A DNA stretch of 64,000 nucleotides from positions 2,814,649 to 2,878,648 of the forward strand of contig CM055312.2 of the NCBI GenBank assembly GCA_029255685.2, given 5' to 3'. Under the pieces are notes generated by a model. That model saw only the letters and a list, made by a program, of their open reading frames with translations, did no database searches and was not told the DNA's origin. A program made the translations under genes and the position numbers. Positions 1-10,732 of the stretch are shown piece after piece. The stretch comes from Silene conica (taxonomy: Eukaryota; Streptophyta; Magnoliopsida; Caryophyllales; Caryophyllaceae). Numbering within the stretch: position 1 is the stretch's first letter; the number at the start of each line of letters is the position of its first letter.

Positions 1-194
1 TCTGTTCAATTTTGCTTGGTTATATTCCGTTAAGTTTTATTTACGTTCAATCAATTATGTTCAGTTAATCTCTTCACAAAATTAACTTTTAATTCAACTA
101 AATTCACTCCACCTCAGTTCCACTAAATTTAGTTCAATTAAGCTCTACTCCAATTAATTCAATTCAGCTTGTTTCAGCCGAAAAGAATAGGGCA
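1..194. mobile_element. Tourist-like MITE, right part
   Basis: The stretch ends in CCGAAAAGAATAGGGC, the degenerate right terminus of a family that recurs in this window with ends GGCCCTGTTCTTTT and AAAAGAACAGGGCC. The interior is the family's low-complexity TTCAATT/TTCAGTT-rich sequence and matches 42190-42401 closely. The left end lies outside the window. Confidence 0.6.
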
Positions 195-351
195 TGTATG
201 CAACGAAACTACAAAAACTCGAATCCAAGTATAACTCTTACATGACCCATCAGGATTACAGGTTCATACACAAAGCAATGCAATGCTGAATAAAGTTATT
301 ACGGAAGATTAAGAAAAATATGTCTTTCAAATTAATCACAGCTAATTAGTA

Positions 352-435
352 TCCTCTCCGTTCCAATCATCTATTTACTGTTGATTAAAATATGCCTAAC
401 AAAAAAATTAAAATAAATAATTGGGACGAAGGGTG
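352..435. mobile_element. Short Stowaway-like MITE remnant
   Basis: TA dinucleotides at 350-351 and 436-437 flank imperfect inverted ends (TCCTCTCCGTTCC on the left, GGGACGAAGGGTG on the right). The length of 84 bp suggests an internally deleted Stowaway (Tc1/mariner) MITE. It abuts the next MITE. Confidence 0.45.
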
Positions 436-441
436 TACTTA

Positions 442-694
442 GGCTCTGTTCTTTCAGCTCATTTCAGTTTTGCTCAACCGTATTCTGTTTAGTTCTGTTC
501 AGTTTCACTCAATTTTGTTCAGCTCATCGCTTCACAAAATTAGCTTCTAATTCAGCTTCATTCACTCCAACTTAGTTCCTTTCAATTTAGTTCGATTCAA
601 CTTTACTCCATTTAGTTCAATTCAGTTCGTTACCCTAAACCCTAAACCCTAAACCCTAAACCCTAAACCCTAAACCCTAAAAGTGAACAGAGCC
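442..694. mobile_element. Tourist-like MITE containing telomeric repeats
   Basis: The inverted ends are GGCTCTGTTC and GAACAGAGCC. The flanking triplets are TTA (439-441) and TTG (695-697), an imperfect match to the TTA target duplication of PIF/Harbinger MITEs. The interior is the family's TTCAGTT-rich sequence, but the right third is seven CCCTAAA units. It lies in the intron to the left of the exon ending at 773. Confidence 0.65.
633..681. repeat. Interstitial telomeric repeat (CCCTAAA)7
   Basis: Seven uninterrupted copies of the plant telomere heptamer lie inside the MITE at 442-694, a few bases before its right terminal inverted repeat. Confidence 0.95.
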
Positions 695-772
695 TTGCAC
701 TAAATTTCCATTGTTAACCCCCACCTAGTTCCGCCGCTGAAAAAAATATAATAAAATAAAAAAGTGAATTAC

Positions 773-1215
773 CAGAGATAAGAAGCAGGATTATAAGAAG
801 AAGGGTCGAAAGGAATAAAATCTTTAGGAGGGGCAAGAAATGTGACCACATCTTGTTCATCCAAGTATGATTTCTTCCCATTTGGTAATACTTCAAATGG
901 CTTCTCATCCCACGACGTCGTTTTGTATAATCTCTCCCCATTTACTGCTTTAATTCTTTGTTTAACTGATAATCTGGATTCTAATTAACAGAAAAAAGAT
1001 TAAAATTTGAACAATTAGAACTGAATTAAAGATAATAAAATAAGGATAAAGAATGTACCTTTAGAGAAGATATGAAGTTGGTTATTGATAAATTGGTGAG
1101 AAATTGAAGAATGAATGTTTTTGGTTATTGGGTAGTGGAGATTATAGGTGGTGGTGGTGGTGGTGGTGGTGGTGGTGGTGGGAGTTGAGCATGAAGCTGA
1201 GAATGGTGTTGCCAT
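773..1215 (-). CDS. Unrecognised, probably plastid-targeted protein; first two exons only
   Basis: I read two exons on the minus strand: 1215-1059 (157 nt, donor AAAG|GTACAT) and 980-773 (208 nt, acceptor TTAG, donor CTCTG|GTAATT). The phases agree (1, then 2), and exon 2 is open in that one frame only. The 121 residues begin MATPFSASCSTP, followed by eleven threonines and a Ser/Asn/His-rich stretch. That composition resembles a chloroplast transit peptide. The mature-looking part contains VNGERLYKTTSWDEKPFEVL and LDEQDVVTFLAPPKDFIPFD and ends in SYNPASYLW. I do not recognise the family. The next intron contains the telomere-bearing MITE; no exon 3 was found between it and the window edge, so the rest probably lies outside. 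Confidence 0.7.
1147..1181 (-). repeat. Trinucleotide repeat coding for polythreonine
   Basis: A GGT run on the plus strand reads as ACC codons on the minus strand. It supplies the run of threonines in the putative transit peptide of the gene at 773-1215, so its length is likely to vary between individuals. Confidence 0.8.
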
Positions 1216-1259
1216 TTTCTATTTCTGGGTGGCTTCAATGGTGTTTCGGAGGGGTTTTG

Positions 1260-1790
1260 ATGATGATGGTTTAAATCCGACCAACCCGGGTCAGCCGGTT
1301 TGGACTGATCCCAAAGGTCGTAGAGGCGGCAATCAATGACACAACCCGAAAATACGACACGGACCCGGCATGAATTTAGCGGGTTCGGGTCAAGATATTT
1401 CGACCTGTTTACGTAATTGAATTGACACGAACACGACTCGAATAACCCATTAATTTAAATGGGTTATAATCGGCTTATGTTATTTTGAGTTCAAAATAAG
1501 ACATGAAAATGGTTTATTCAGGCTGTAAATTTTAATTTTGAATGCGTTATATTTGTATGGGTTGAAAGGTTAATTGGGTCAAAATTGATCTGCTAAAAAT
1601 TAAATGGGTTACACAAGTCGGTTAGGTTATTGAAAAAATAAATGGTTGGGTTAGGATTGATGCGTGTAGCCGTTTATCTAATTGGGTCGGATTAGGTGAG
1701 AGGGTCATGACCCATTTAAAGGTGACACGAATACGAACCCGACACAGCCCGACCTATTTGTCAGGCATGGGTCCTTTCTTAATCCGTCTG
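1260..1790. other. Degenerate GGGTCGGGT-type dispersed repeat
   Basis: The stretch is rich in short words such as CGGGT, ACCCGAC and GACACGAACACGA. The beginning GGCGGCAATCA recurs at about 17250, followed by the same GACACGAACACGACTC. It is probably an old non-autonomous transposon. The short open frame at 1942-2217 just beyond it has no recognisable protein. Confidence 0.4.
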
Positions 1791-4369
1791 GTTTCCTTTT
1801 TTTGAAATTTGGAGTTCTCTACTTTCATACCAATGAAGACGTTTACTTAGAAAACTGGTTAACCGGGTTGGTTTGAGTTGGGTTAGATCAGATTCGTAAG
1901 AATTCAGATCAGGTTATTTCGACTTTGAGTCATTTTCATGTATGTTATTATCAAGTTATGGTGGGATCGGGTTGAGTGAATTTGGGTACAGGACCAATTC
2001 TGATCCTCATTTTGAAAACCAAGTCCGATATGGGTCGAATTATTCAGGCTTAGGTTTAACACTTGTTAAATTTCGCTTGTATTTGACTAATATGGTGCAT
2101 ATTGATGGAGTCGGGTGTGATAAAATGCGGACTCGGGTGTCCACAAATATGGGAATTAGCGGAATAAAGAGAATTTATGGGCCGGATTGTAATAAATTTT
2201 GGAAAATATATTGTTGAAGCCCGCAAATAATGCTTGACCGGTTGACTATTAACGAAGAAGTGTATTGCATGGGCTTGGTTGTGAAATTGGAGTTTGCAAG
2301 ATCACATTAAGTAGGATCCATAATCTATAATCCTGCATAGTATAGGGCATTAGGGCTTCCACTTTTGATGTTTTTTGGATTTTTGGTTTGCGTTGAAATG
2401 TTTATCGTACTGAATTAATGATATCTCCAGACAAATACCATGAATTTTTGAGTCACTCAGCGACTTTAATTTTTATTTATTATTGGGTACATTATATCCC
2501 TATTTAAAGAGAATATTAGAATTGATCAAATCCTCAAAACATAATTAGAACGTACGATAATTTTGTAGGTCAAATGAAGCTTAGAATTTCTTTGTTATAA
2601 ATCATCTAAACAAAAATACCATGAACAAACCGCAATGATCCACTTGTAGATGAAAACTTATTTTTGCTATATTCTTTTCACAAAAATTTCAGAGAGACGG
2701 TATTGAAAGACTTCTCACATGATGGGAGTGGGGACACTGAAGTTTTTGTTTCCCTATTACCGTCTCTGGTCTCTTAGACCTATTGTATTTTCTTTATATA
2801 CGGAGTACTTCTTGCATTTCGGTTAGTTGTTTGTCTTTGGTTTTAAGATAAAAACTAAGTAGAGGTGAGGGAGATAGTTTTCAAAAAACAAGTGGAGTAA
2901 ATTGGGTAAATTAAGTGTGGATCAATTGTCCATTAAAATATCTCTGTAATAGAAAGACAAGCAATTAACAAAGACACTCGAAAATAACATAGACAAATAA
3001 ATGATGGAAATAAAGAGAGTACTACTCGATCGGTCCGTCCTGTTAGATACTGATATGCACAGAAGAGGGACTGACAATCTTTAAATCACGCCAAATCGTC
3101 TTCGCTTTTCTAATTGAATATTTCGACCCTTTAATGGTTTTTGTGCCAAAAACAGAGACGTAAAATCAGAAATATTTTATGAAGATTGTTAATGATTTTA
3201 GATGCAAAATTTAATTAAGTTTTTCTGTAAAAAATTCTCATCAGATTTTGAGGGATATATATAGAAGTAGGGTAAGATTAGGGGAATGAATTCTCCGAAA
3301 CAATGCAACTCTTGGAATTCTGTATAATTGCATTCTTTGAATATTCCGTAATAAATTACGGTCATTGCATGAATTTAATTTCCGCCAACAAGTATTCCGT
3401 AATTCCGTAAATAATTAATCAGTAATAGGTCTCCTGAGATACCACCTCTCAATAGGCTTATTGAAAGACTGTTGTACAGATTTAAGCAGGAGTAGTACTA
3501 AAGGTAATATAATAGGTACAAATACTGATTAAAGAGAAAATAAGTATATTTGATATGTAAATAAGTACGAAATTACTATAGTACATCAATGACAAAAGGG
3601 ACACGAAATACAAAAGAATGGTGTCTTAATAATTTATTAAAAGACGGTATCTCTCAAGTTTTAGTGATAATTTAATAAGCGTACACATCATACCACTTAC
3701 CGAACTTATTTTATAGTATTATTTACGAAATTACCAATCTAAAAACAATCTTAATTACGTAAAAAGTAAAAACAAACGATAATTACACTTAAATCACCAA
3801 CACGTCCCAATCATTAGTGTCGTGAGAAGAGAAGTTGATAACGATTCATAATAGTGCCCACAAGCAATTACTGGCGGTAGCGAAAGAGTAGCAGATTAGT
3901 AGGTTGATGTCTAGACGATGCATGTTACATTGGATGGCTAAGTCTCCTGGGTTAGTGGAGCTGATTTCGATTTTAAACATATTATTATTATTATCTCCAA
4001 CAAATTCTGGGCATTTTGCATTTTAGAATTACTGTAATTGACAAAAACGCGTCACAAATATTTCCAATTCTTCTTCCATACTCGACGCTAATCACGGAAC
4101 GTTGAAACAATTGCGCCGTATTCAACCAAAACAAATAAACAAACATCAATACATTATACCAACTATATTTCTTTTCCTAAAATTATATTTTAGGTAGCAG
4201 GATTTTATAGAAAATACAGATTGAGTGTGTTTGGATAACAAAAATGGAGGAAAATAAAGGAGAGGGAAAGGAGGGAAGAGAAATATGAGTGTTTGAATAT
4301 AATTTCTTTTCAAATCTCGCGTATTATGAAGGGATTTTGATTTGCCTCAGAAAAGAGAAAATGTGTCAA
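1791..4369. other. AT-rich intergenic region without a recognised gene
   Basis: No credible coding exon was seen. It holds a weak Stowaway-like MITE (2808-3019, TA on both sides). A fragment near 3425-3480 (GGTCTCCTGAGATACC, CTCAATAGGCTTATTGA) recurs in inverted form near 62040-62090. Confidence 0.5.
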
Positions 4370-4487
4370 GAAACCAACTCAACCCGTGACCTTTGGTCAC
4401 ATGGCTCTGATACCATGTCAATAAATCAACTCAACCAAAAACTTAAGGCGATAGTTGGAGTTACTTGATTCGTTTTATATTCTAACA
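4370..4487 (-). mobile_element. TRIM-type LTR fragment
   Basis: Read on the minus strand, a 72-bp LTR-like segment (4487-4416, TGTTAG...TTGACA) is followed directly by TGGTATCAGAGCC, the primer-binding site complementary to initiator-Met tRNA. Only one LTR and a short internal stretch remain. It is a fossil and broken, missing its other half. MITE-like relics with GTTTGG ends lie on both sides (about 4213-4622 and 4627-4862). Confidence 0.6.
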
Positions 4488-5095
4488 AAATGAATTCCTC
4501 CAAATCTCTCCCCTTCATTTCCCTCTACCTTGGTTGCTATTCAAACAAGGGATCCTAAATTCCCTACTCTTCCTCGGTTCCTCCCTTTCTTTTCTCTCCG
4601 AGACCCTCAATCCAAACGCACATATAGGGGTCGTTCGATTATCCGCCCAATTACACATTAACTTTAATTCACGTGAATTGCAAAATGGTTATGTTGTTTG
4701 GTTACTTCAATTCACATGACTTATAACTTACGTAGGTCCCTTAGGTAAGTGAGAATGTTTACGTGTAACCGAACAACATTTTCTAATTCATATGAATTAT
4801 AAAATTATGTGATATGAAACTTCCTGGATATTGAAAGTTCTCATATGTAACCAAACAACTCCTTAAAATTTCAGCTCAAAATGTTCATGTTTTTATTAAT
4901 TTGGAAATTCGATCTTTCCGGTTAGATCATCATAATTGAATTTTCTTATCTATCTATATTATTGTCTTGAGCTATATTCTAGTTCGGATTTGAGCAGGTA
5001 GGATTACAAAAGATGATAAAGTTCTTTATTACTATTCATTTAAAACACGGTTACGTTTTAAAAAGTTATTTAAATTTTAATTACAACTATTTTTT

Positions 5096-5290
5096 ATTAG
5101 TAAGTCTTGCTTGCGACGGGTCATTATTTGTGACGAATATTTTGTAGGGTAAAATGGGTATAAAATGAGTTAGTGGAAAAAGGAACACATAAATAGCGTT
5201 GCAGAGAGAGAAAAAATTAGTATTTTGTGAGAGAAAACGGTATCCGTTACAAGCTTGCGACGGATAGTGTCGTTGCAAATAAGAATTTGG
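5096..5290. mobile_element. MITE of the CCGT(C)RCAAG family, copy A
   Basis: The stretch contains TGCGACGGGT near one end and ATCCGTTACAAGCTTGCGAC near the other. It is the inverted counterpart of 6305-6500. At least six copies occur in the first 18 kb. No clear terminal inverted repeat was identified, so the superfamily is unassigned. Confidence 0.5.
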
Positions 5291-6304
5291 GATTTTTTAT
5301 ATAGTTGAGAAGTGGTGAAGACATGTTGAGAGAGTGTATGTCACAAGCCATAGCTACAAATTAACAAAATCTAGAAAAACGGTGATTAGATTGTTTAGTC
5401 GACGATGTGGATGGTTAGATACACTAATTAGGTGCTTTACAATTTAGATTTCTAAGACTTAATGTAATTACCCCCTTGCCCCCTTGGTTTATGCACATTA
5501 TTAAAGGATTTAAATTGACGGCTTTTGAGCTTTTGCAATCCGCATGCATTTTCTGAAATTTTTTATTATAAAGTTTATTTAAATTTTCACCGTTAACATA
5601 TTGAGAATAGATGACCGGAACCGAATATTTTGTTCAAATATACATCTCAAATAAATTATGAAATCATAAACTGAAATTGGAGTCGCAAGATATTTTGTTT
5701 TTATGAGTACTTTGTAATTCAATATATATTTGCATTTGAAGGATATCCTTGCACGAATGATGTGAGCATATATTTCGAGAGTAATATTTAAACTGTTATT
5801 GAAGGAACATACCATGAAAAAATTCCCTTCTACTATTATCTCGATTCTCGTGTCCTCAACTATATAAACAAATGAGCCAATGAGGTTATCTTGTTATTTT
5901 CGGTTAAAATGAGCTTAACTAAAAAAAAAGTGGATGAAGTTAAGTTGAACTAAAATGAACCGAACTGAATGAAGTTGAATTGACTGAATGAAGCTAAAGT
6001 AAGAGTTAATTTGTGAATAGTTGACTTGTACCGGACTAAGATTAAATTAGAAAAAAAAAAACCTGATTTTTTTTTTTTTTTTTTTGGCAGGAGTAAACTT
6101 ATACCAATTATACAGAGGCCTTCGCAAGGTTATGAGCAACCTTGTTTAGGTTCCTTTGTATAAAACCTGAATTAATTACGCTAAAAATGCTAAAAAATGA
6201 ATATTTAGATGTCACAAAATTTATCGTTTAAAAATTATTTTTTTAATCTGTTTGTGCTAAAAGTAATATTCTAATAACAAGAGGGACCCCTAATCAAATT
6301 AAAA

Positions 6305-6500
6305 TTCTTCACGAATTCTCATTTGTGACGACTCCGTCACAAGTTTGTACGGATATCGTTTTCTCTCACAAAATACCCACTTTTTTCTCTCTCTGACACT
6401 ATTGATGTGGTCCCCTTTCTTCAATAACTCATTTTATATCCATTTTATCTCACAAAATATCCGTTACAAATGATAACCCGTGGCAAGCAAAACTTACTAA
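6305..6500. mobile_element. MITE of the CCGT(C)RCAAG family, copy B
   Basis: The reverse complement matches copy A along its length, including the TTTTGTGAGAGA interior and the ends around GACGGGT / CCGTCACAAG. Confidence 0.5.
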
Positions 6501-6924
6501 AAATTCTTTGAATAATTTGGAAATTTACCATGGAGCATGGTAATTAAGCAAGTTGGTGAGTTGGCGCTTTCGACAAACATGAATATTGACGTTGACATAT
6601 AATGTGGAAATGTCGAGACATGACAAATCAGAAGATATGTTTGAACATATACGGATACTATCCGTTTAAGATGAAAATGGATAGATTTTTTCACAAACTA
6701 TAAATGGCATGACCCATAAAAATGCTTCATTTCTCTCCACTTGTCTCTCCACTTATATTGTTGTGAGAGGATACTATCCGTTTTCAGCTTATGACCGTCT
6801 AGAGCAAAACTATGTTTGAAACATGATTAATGTGCAAATAGAAACAAATGTTTTTACTACTGTTAATGGGTCAAGCTGCTGATTTTAATGTAGATTTTGG
6901 TCGGGTAAAACTTTATATTAAATG

Positions 6925-7110
6925 TCCACAAATTTTCATTTGTAGCGGACAATGTCGCAAACTTGCGACAGGTCAAATATTTTTCACTTAGGTAGGAAAA
7001 AATAAAGCATTTGGAAATTTCATTGTTTTGTCTTACATATCCAAGTAGGATAACTTGACCCGTTACAAACTTGCACGGATATATCCGTCGCAAGAAATAC
7101 TATCCGATGT
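6925..7110. mobile_element. MITE of the CCGT(C)RCAAG family, copy C
   Basis: It has the same end motifs (GTCGCAAACTTGCGACAGG and CCGTTACAAACTTGCACGG). The interior is diverged from copies A and B. Confidence 0.45.
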
Positions 7111-8185
7111 CTCACGAATCTAACATTTCAATCTTCATCATGTTTTGGTAGTTCCTTTTTTTAAAGTTTTTTTCATCCTTTTTGTTGGAAAAGAGAGGTT
7201 AGGGGTTTATAAAGCTATAATAAATTGCGGAAAATAAAAAATAAGTACAATCTTATTCCTCTCCATCTCGCATATTCTAGCAATTAAATGTATCACCGTA
7301 TTACTCCCACGCTTCACATGAGAAATATTGTTAGACAAAAATAGACTAAACAGATTACAAAGATCATCTACACAAAGACCTAAACGAGTTCTCGCAATAT
7401 GTGTGTTCCTAATTCACTGAGTTCCTCAATTTTATGACTTAATTTTTACTCATTTAAGTTGAGTTCAGCTCAAGACTTTCCAACTTAGTTCATTGCAATT
7501 CATCCCAATTTTATGCAAACTAACCCCGATTTCAGCTTTATTTTATGCAGCTAACAACTCCTTTCACCCAAAAAAAATTCTTTTACAAAAGTGTTTTTTT
7601 AACATAGCGCAAATATGAAAATTATGTACTAGTACATCTTTATCTAAGTTCCTATATATATATATGAAATAATGACCATTTATTTTTATTTTAGAAAATA
7701 CAAATAAAAATCTATATTAGTCATAATTATAATAATTTACTTGTGTTATATAACGTATTTTCGTAATCTTTTAACCACTTATATTTTTAACTTTCATAAC
7801 TTGTTAATTCAATAAATTCTTTTTTATAATACTCTCAACTATTTTCACCATTTTAATTACATAATTTATAATCATTTATGTCTATTTTACCACCTTTCAT
7901 TCTCCTCTAATTTCAAAGTTTCAACTATAAAACCTTCTTGTCAAAAAAATTGTTGTAAGACATCTTTTAAGTTTCTTTGTCTTTATTTAATTTATAAAAT
8001 TACATTACATGAAACAATAAGTCTTTTTTTGTGACCGATCAATATACTCACTTGTTTAAATAAGTCAGAAATAAAAATGCATAGAGAATTACAAATATTT
8101 ATCTTTATCTCCCAAGTTAATTTTTTACACTTTTATTTAATCCGTCACAAGTTTGCTACGAATATTACCGTCGCATAGGAAAATT

Positions 8186-10732
8186 TGTGTAGATTAAGAG
8201 TGGCGTAAGTGGCGTTCCAATTGGTTAAGAAGGAAGACAAGAATATGCCGAAGAGACAAAGGAAAGATCCACACAAACACTTGCCAGAGTTGCCACCATA
8301 ACTCACTGCAAGCTGGACTACTCTCATGCGATCCTCACTTTTCCACACTTTAATATTCGAATTAGCATCTAAAAATACTAATTTATAATTTATGAAATAT
8401 ACGGTTTTATAGTATCAGACATCTTTTAATTAAATAAACACTTACCCGATATTTCTTTAATATAAAAGAATCTTTATATCGAACAGTTGACTGTTCTGTA
8501 TACAACGGTTTAACACAATAGTTAATGTTGTTAAAATTTGCTTTTATCATTTACTTAGTTATCGTTTACTCGTTAATTAGTTATTGTCAAATTGTTTGAT
8601 TTAGCACGTTAATTAACTTGAGCTTAAAAGATTATTATCAACTATTCATACCGACATTTCTTCTATAATCGTTCAAAGATTTAACCAAATACTTGAACGA
8701 TTGTCAACATAATAGCGAATATGTCACCGCATTATAGTATACATCATACATGAATACATCAGTCATATTGTTATCTGTGATCGCAATTGTGATCGATAGT
8801 ACAAATTCAATATCATACTAAACACTTGGTTAAACTTAATTTTCAAATATTAAAACAAATTAAGGGGAGACAAAGTGAGTATGATATGTGGCATGACATA
8901 ATAACCACATGCCACAACTCATGTGAGACCGTCTTTCACTAATTTAGTGAAAGATATAATGGAAAAATATTACTATTGAAAAACCGTCTCTCTAAAATTT
9001 TTATATTTTATATTAGCGGTCCAAACAAAGGAACAAAATATGACCAAATCGTAGTATATGATTCAGATGAAGAGGTACAAAAGTTTGAATAGTAAATGTA
9101 TAAATGGCACCTCCTTTTGATCCTCACTACCTGCCGACACAGTGCTTCCAAAGAATCATTTTCACCATTAAATGTCTCATAATTAACTATTCATTCCACC
9201 CCTTAATCATTAATTAACTTCATGTTAGTGGGAACCCTAGGATCCTTCTATTTTGGATTAAGAAATTAAGGAAATTCATCCATCAAATCTCATGTCAAAC
9301 CTGCCAAATGGGTCATCCGAGTTGGGTTTGGATCATGTGACTTCACGTGGGTTATTTACAAGTCAGCAATTTCGATTTGTTCGGGTTGACTTGTGCGTCA
9401 AAATTTTGCCTTAGTTGAGTTATTTTAGTTCATTGGAGGTCTATCAGGTCATTTCAGTTCACTCCAAATCAAGGCCACTTTTAGGCTATCGGGTCAGGTT
9501 TGGCAGGTCTAAATTGGATCAACGACACATTGTTTTCAGACGATTGGAAGTCAGTTGTACATGGTCTAACCTTTGTCCTGCTAGCAACACATTGTTTTAG
9601 ACGATTCAAGATGAAAGTTCTATTTTTAGTTTTAATTAATAGTTATGTAGTCTTTAAACTTGGCTTTGGTCTACACCGTGGTGACCGACCCCAACAGCCC
9701 AAAGACCAGCCTAGAGAACCCAGTAAACTGAGAAAATGGACGAGAGAGCTAATCTCAATAAATCTCCCAACCAAGAACCTCGGATTCAAACTAATCTTCA
9801 TCAACTCGGCCTCGTTACTCTTGTTCGTTTTGTTGTATTTTTAATTTTAATTAATAGTTATGTAGTTTTTAAACTTGGCTTTGGTGTACTAGTGTTGCAA
9901 GTCGAGCTCCTAGTACAACTTAGTCGACTAGCTTGTTCTGTAACTTTTGGGGTTCTATAATCACCCTTTTACATTGTCACACAAAAAAGATGAAAGTTGT
10001 ATTGAAAAGTGCAAATTGGTAAATAGGGAAGTCGGATGTACATGGTCTAACCCTTGTACAGTTGTGCTGCTACCAACACAAAAAATTTGTTTTCAGACGA
10101 TCCAAAATGAAAGTTGTATTGAAAAGTGAGAACCGCGTCTTAAGGTCTACAGAGTTCTTTTGTAAAACCGTCTTACATTCTTACCGGGGGCACATAAAGG
10201 CTAAAGAGCACAAGTTGTTGAAGTTATCAAAAATGTAAAGTACAAAGTAACAAAAGTAGTTGAAAATAAGTGAGCATGCCTCAGAATATATACTGTTCTT
10301 CAAGTACAATCTTATGTAGGGATAAATAACAAACTTGATTGTCTTTTTATGAAAACAAAAGTATAAGAATTAACTTGAATATTTATGTAACTCAAACTTA
10401 ATTTACGTATATGTTTTACCAATAAAAAAAACCGTCTTATAACATGAAAATTCACAAAATTATGAGTAACAATTAAATGATATAGAGAGAGTATTATCTA
10501 TGTAGGGGAAAAATAAAGTTTCTGTAGGAGAAAGTGACTCTCAGAGGAATTTTATTCATCTGAAACATATAGCTGTACGGACCCGTTAGCTCTAGCCTCG
10601 CTAGCTATTCATCGTCTGCAATCTGCATCTTCAACATCGTCTGTAAGTCTTGCACGAGACGGTCTCATCATGGGATAGTCCTAATTACTCGTAGAGGCCA
10701 TTTAAAAAAGACGGTCTAACAGTAAAACAGTC
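8186..10732. other. Intergenic region downstream of CSLC
   Basis: No gene was recognised. The part 9480-10130 contains repeated pieces: TTTTAATTAATAGTTATGTAG at about 9631 and 9841, and GTACATGGTCTAACC at about 9557 and 10037. This suggests a scrambled repeat. The open frames there (up to 114 aa) overlap in different phases and resemble nothing known to me. The 3' end of the CSLC transcript probably lies just below 10733. Confidence 0.4.

Noticed and set aside
1148-1339. Plus-strand 63-aa frame with polyvaline
   Set aside because: It is the antisense of the threonine-coding repeat in the gene at 773-1215.
9415-10129. Overlapping frames of 60-114 aa
   Set aside because: There is no recognisable domain, the frames overlap in different phases, and pieces are internally repeated; this is more likely a scrambled repeat.
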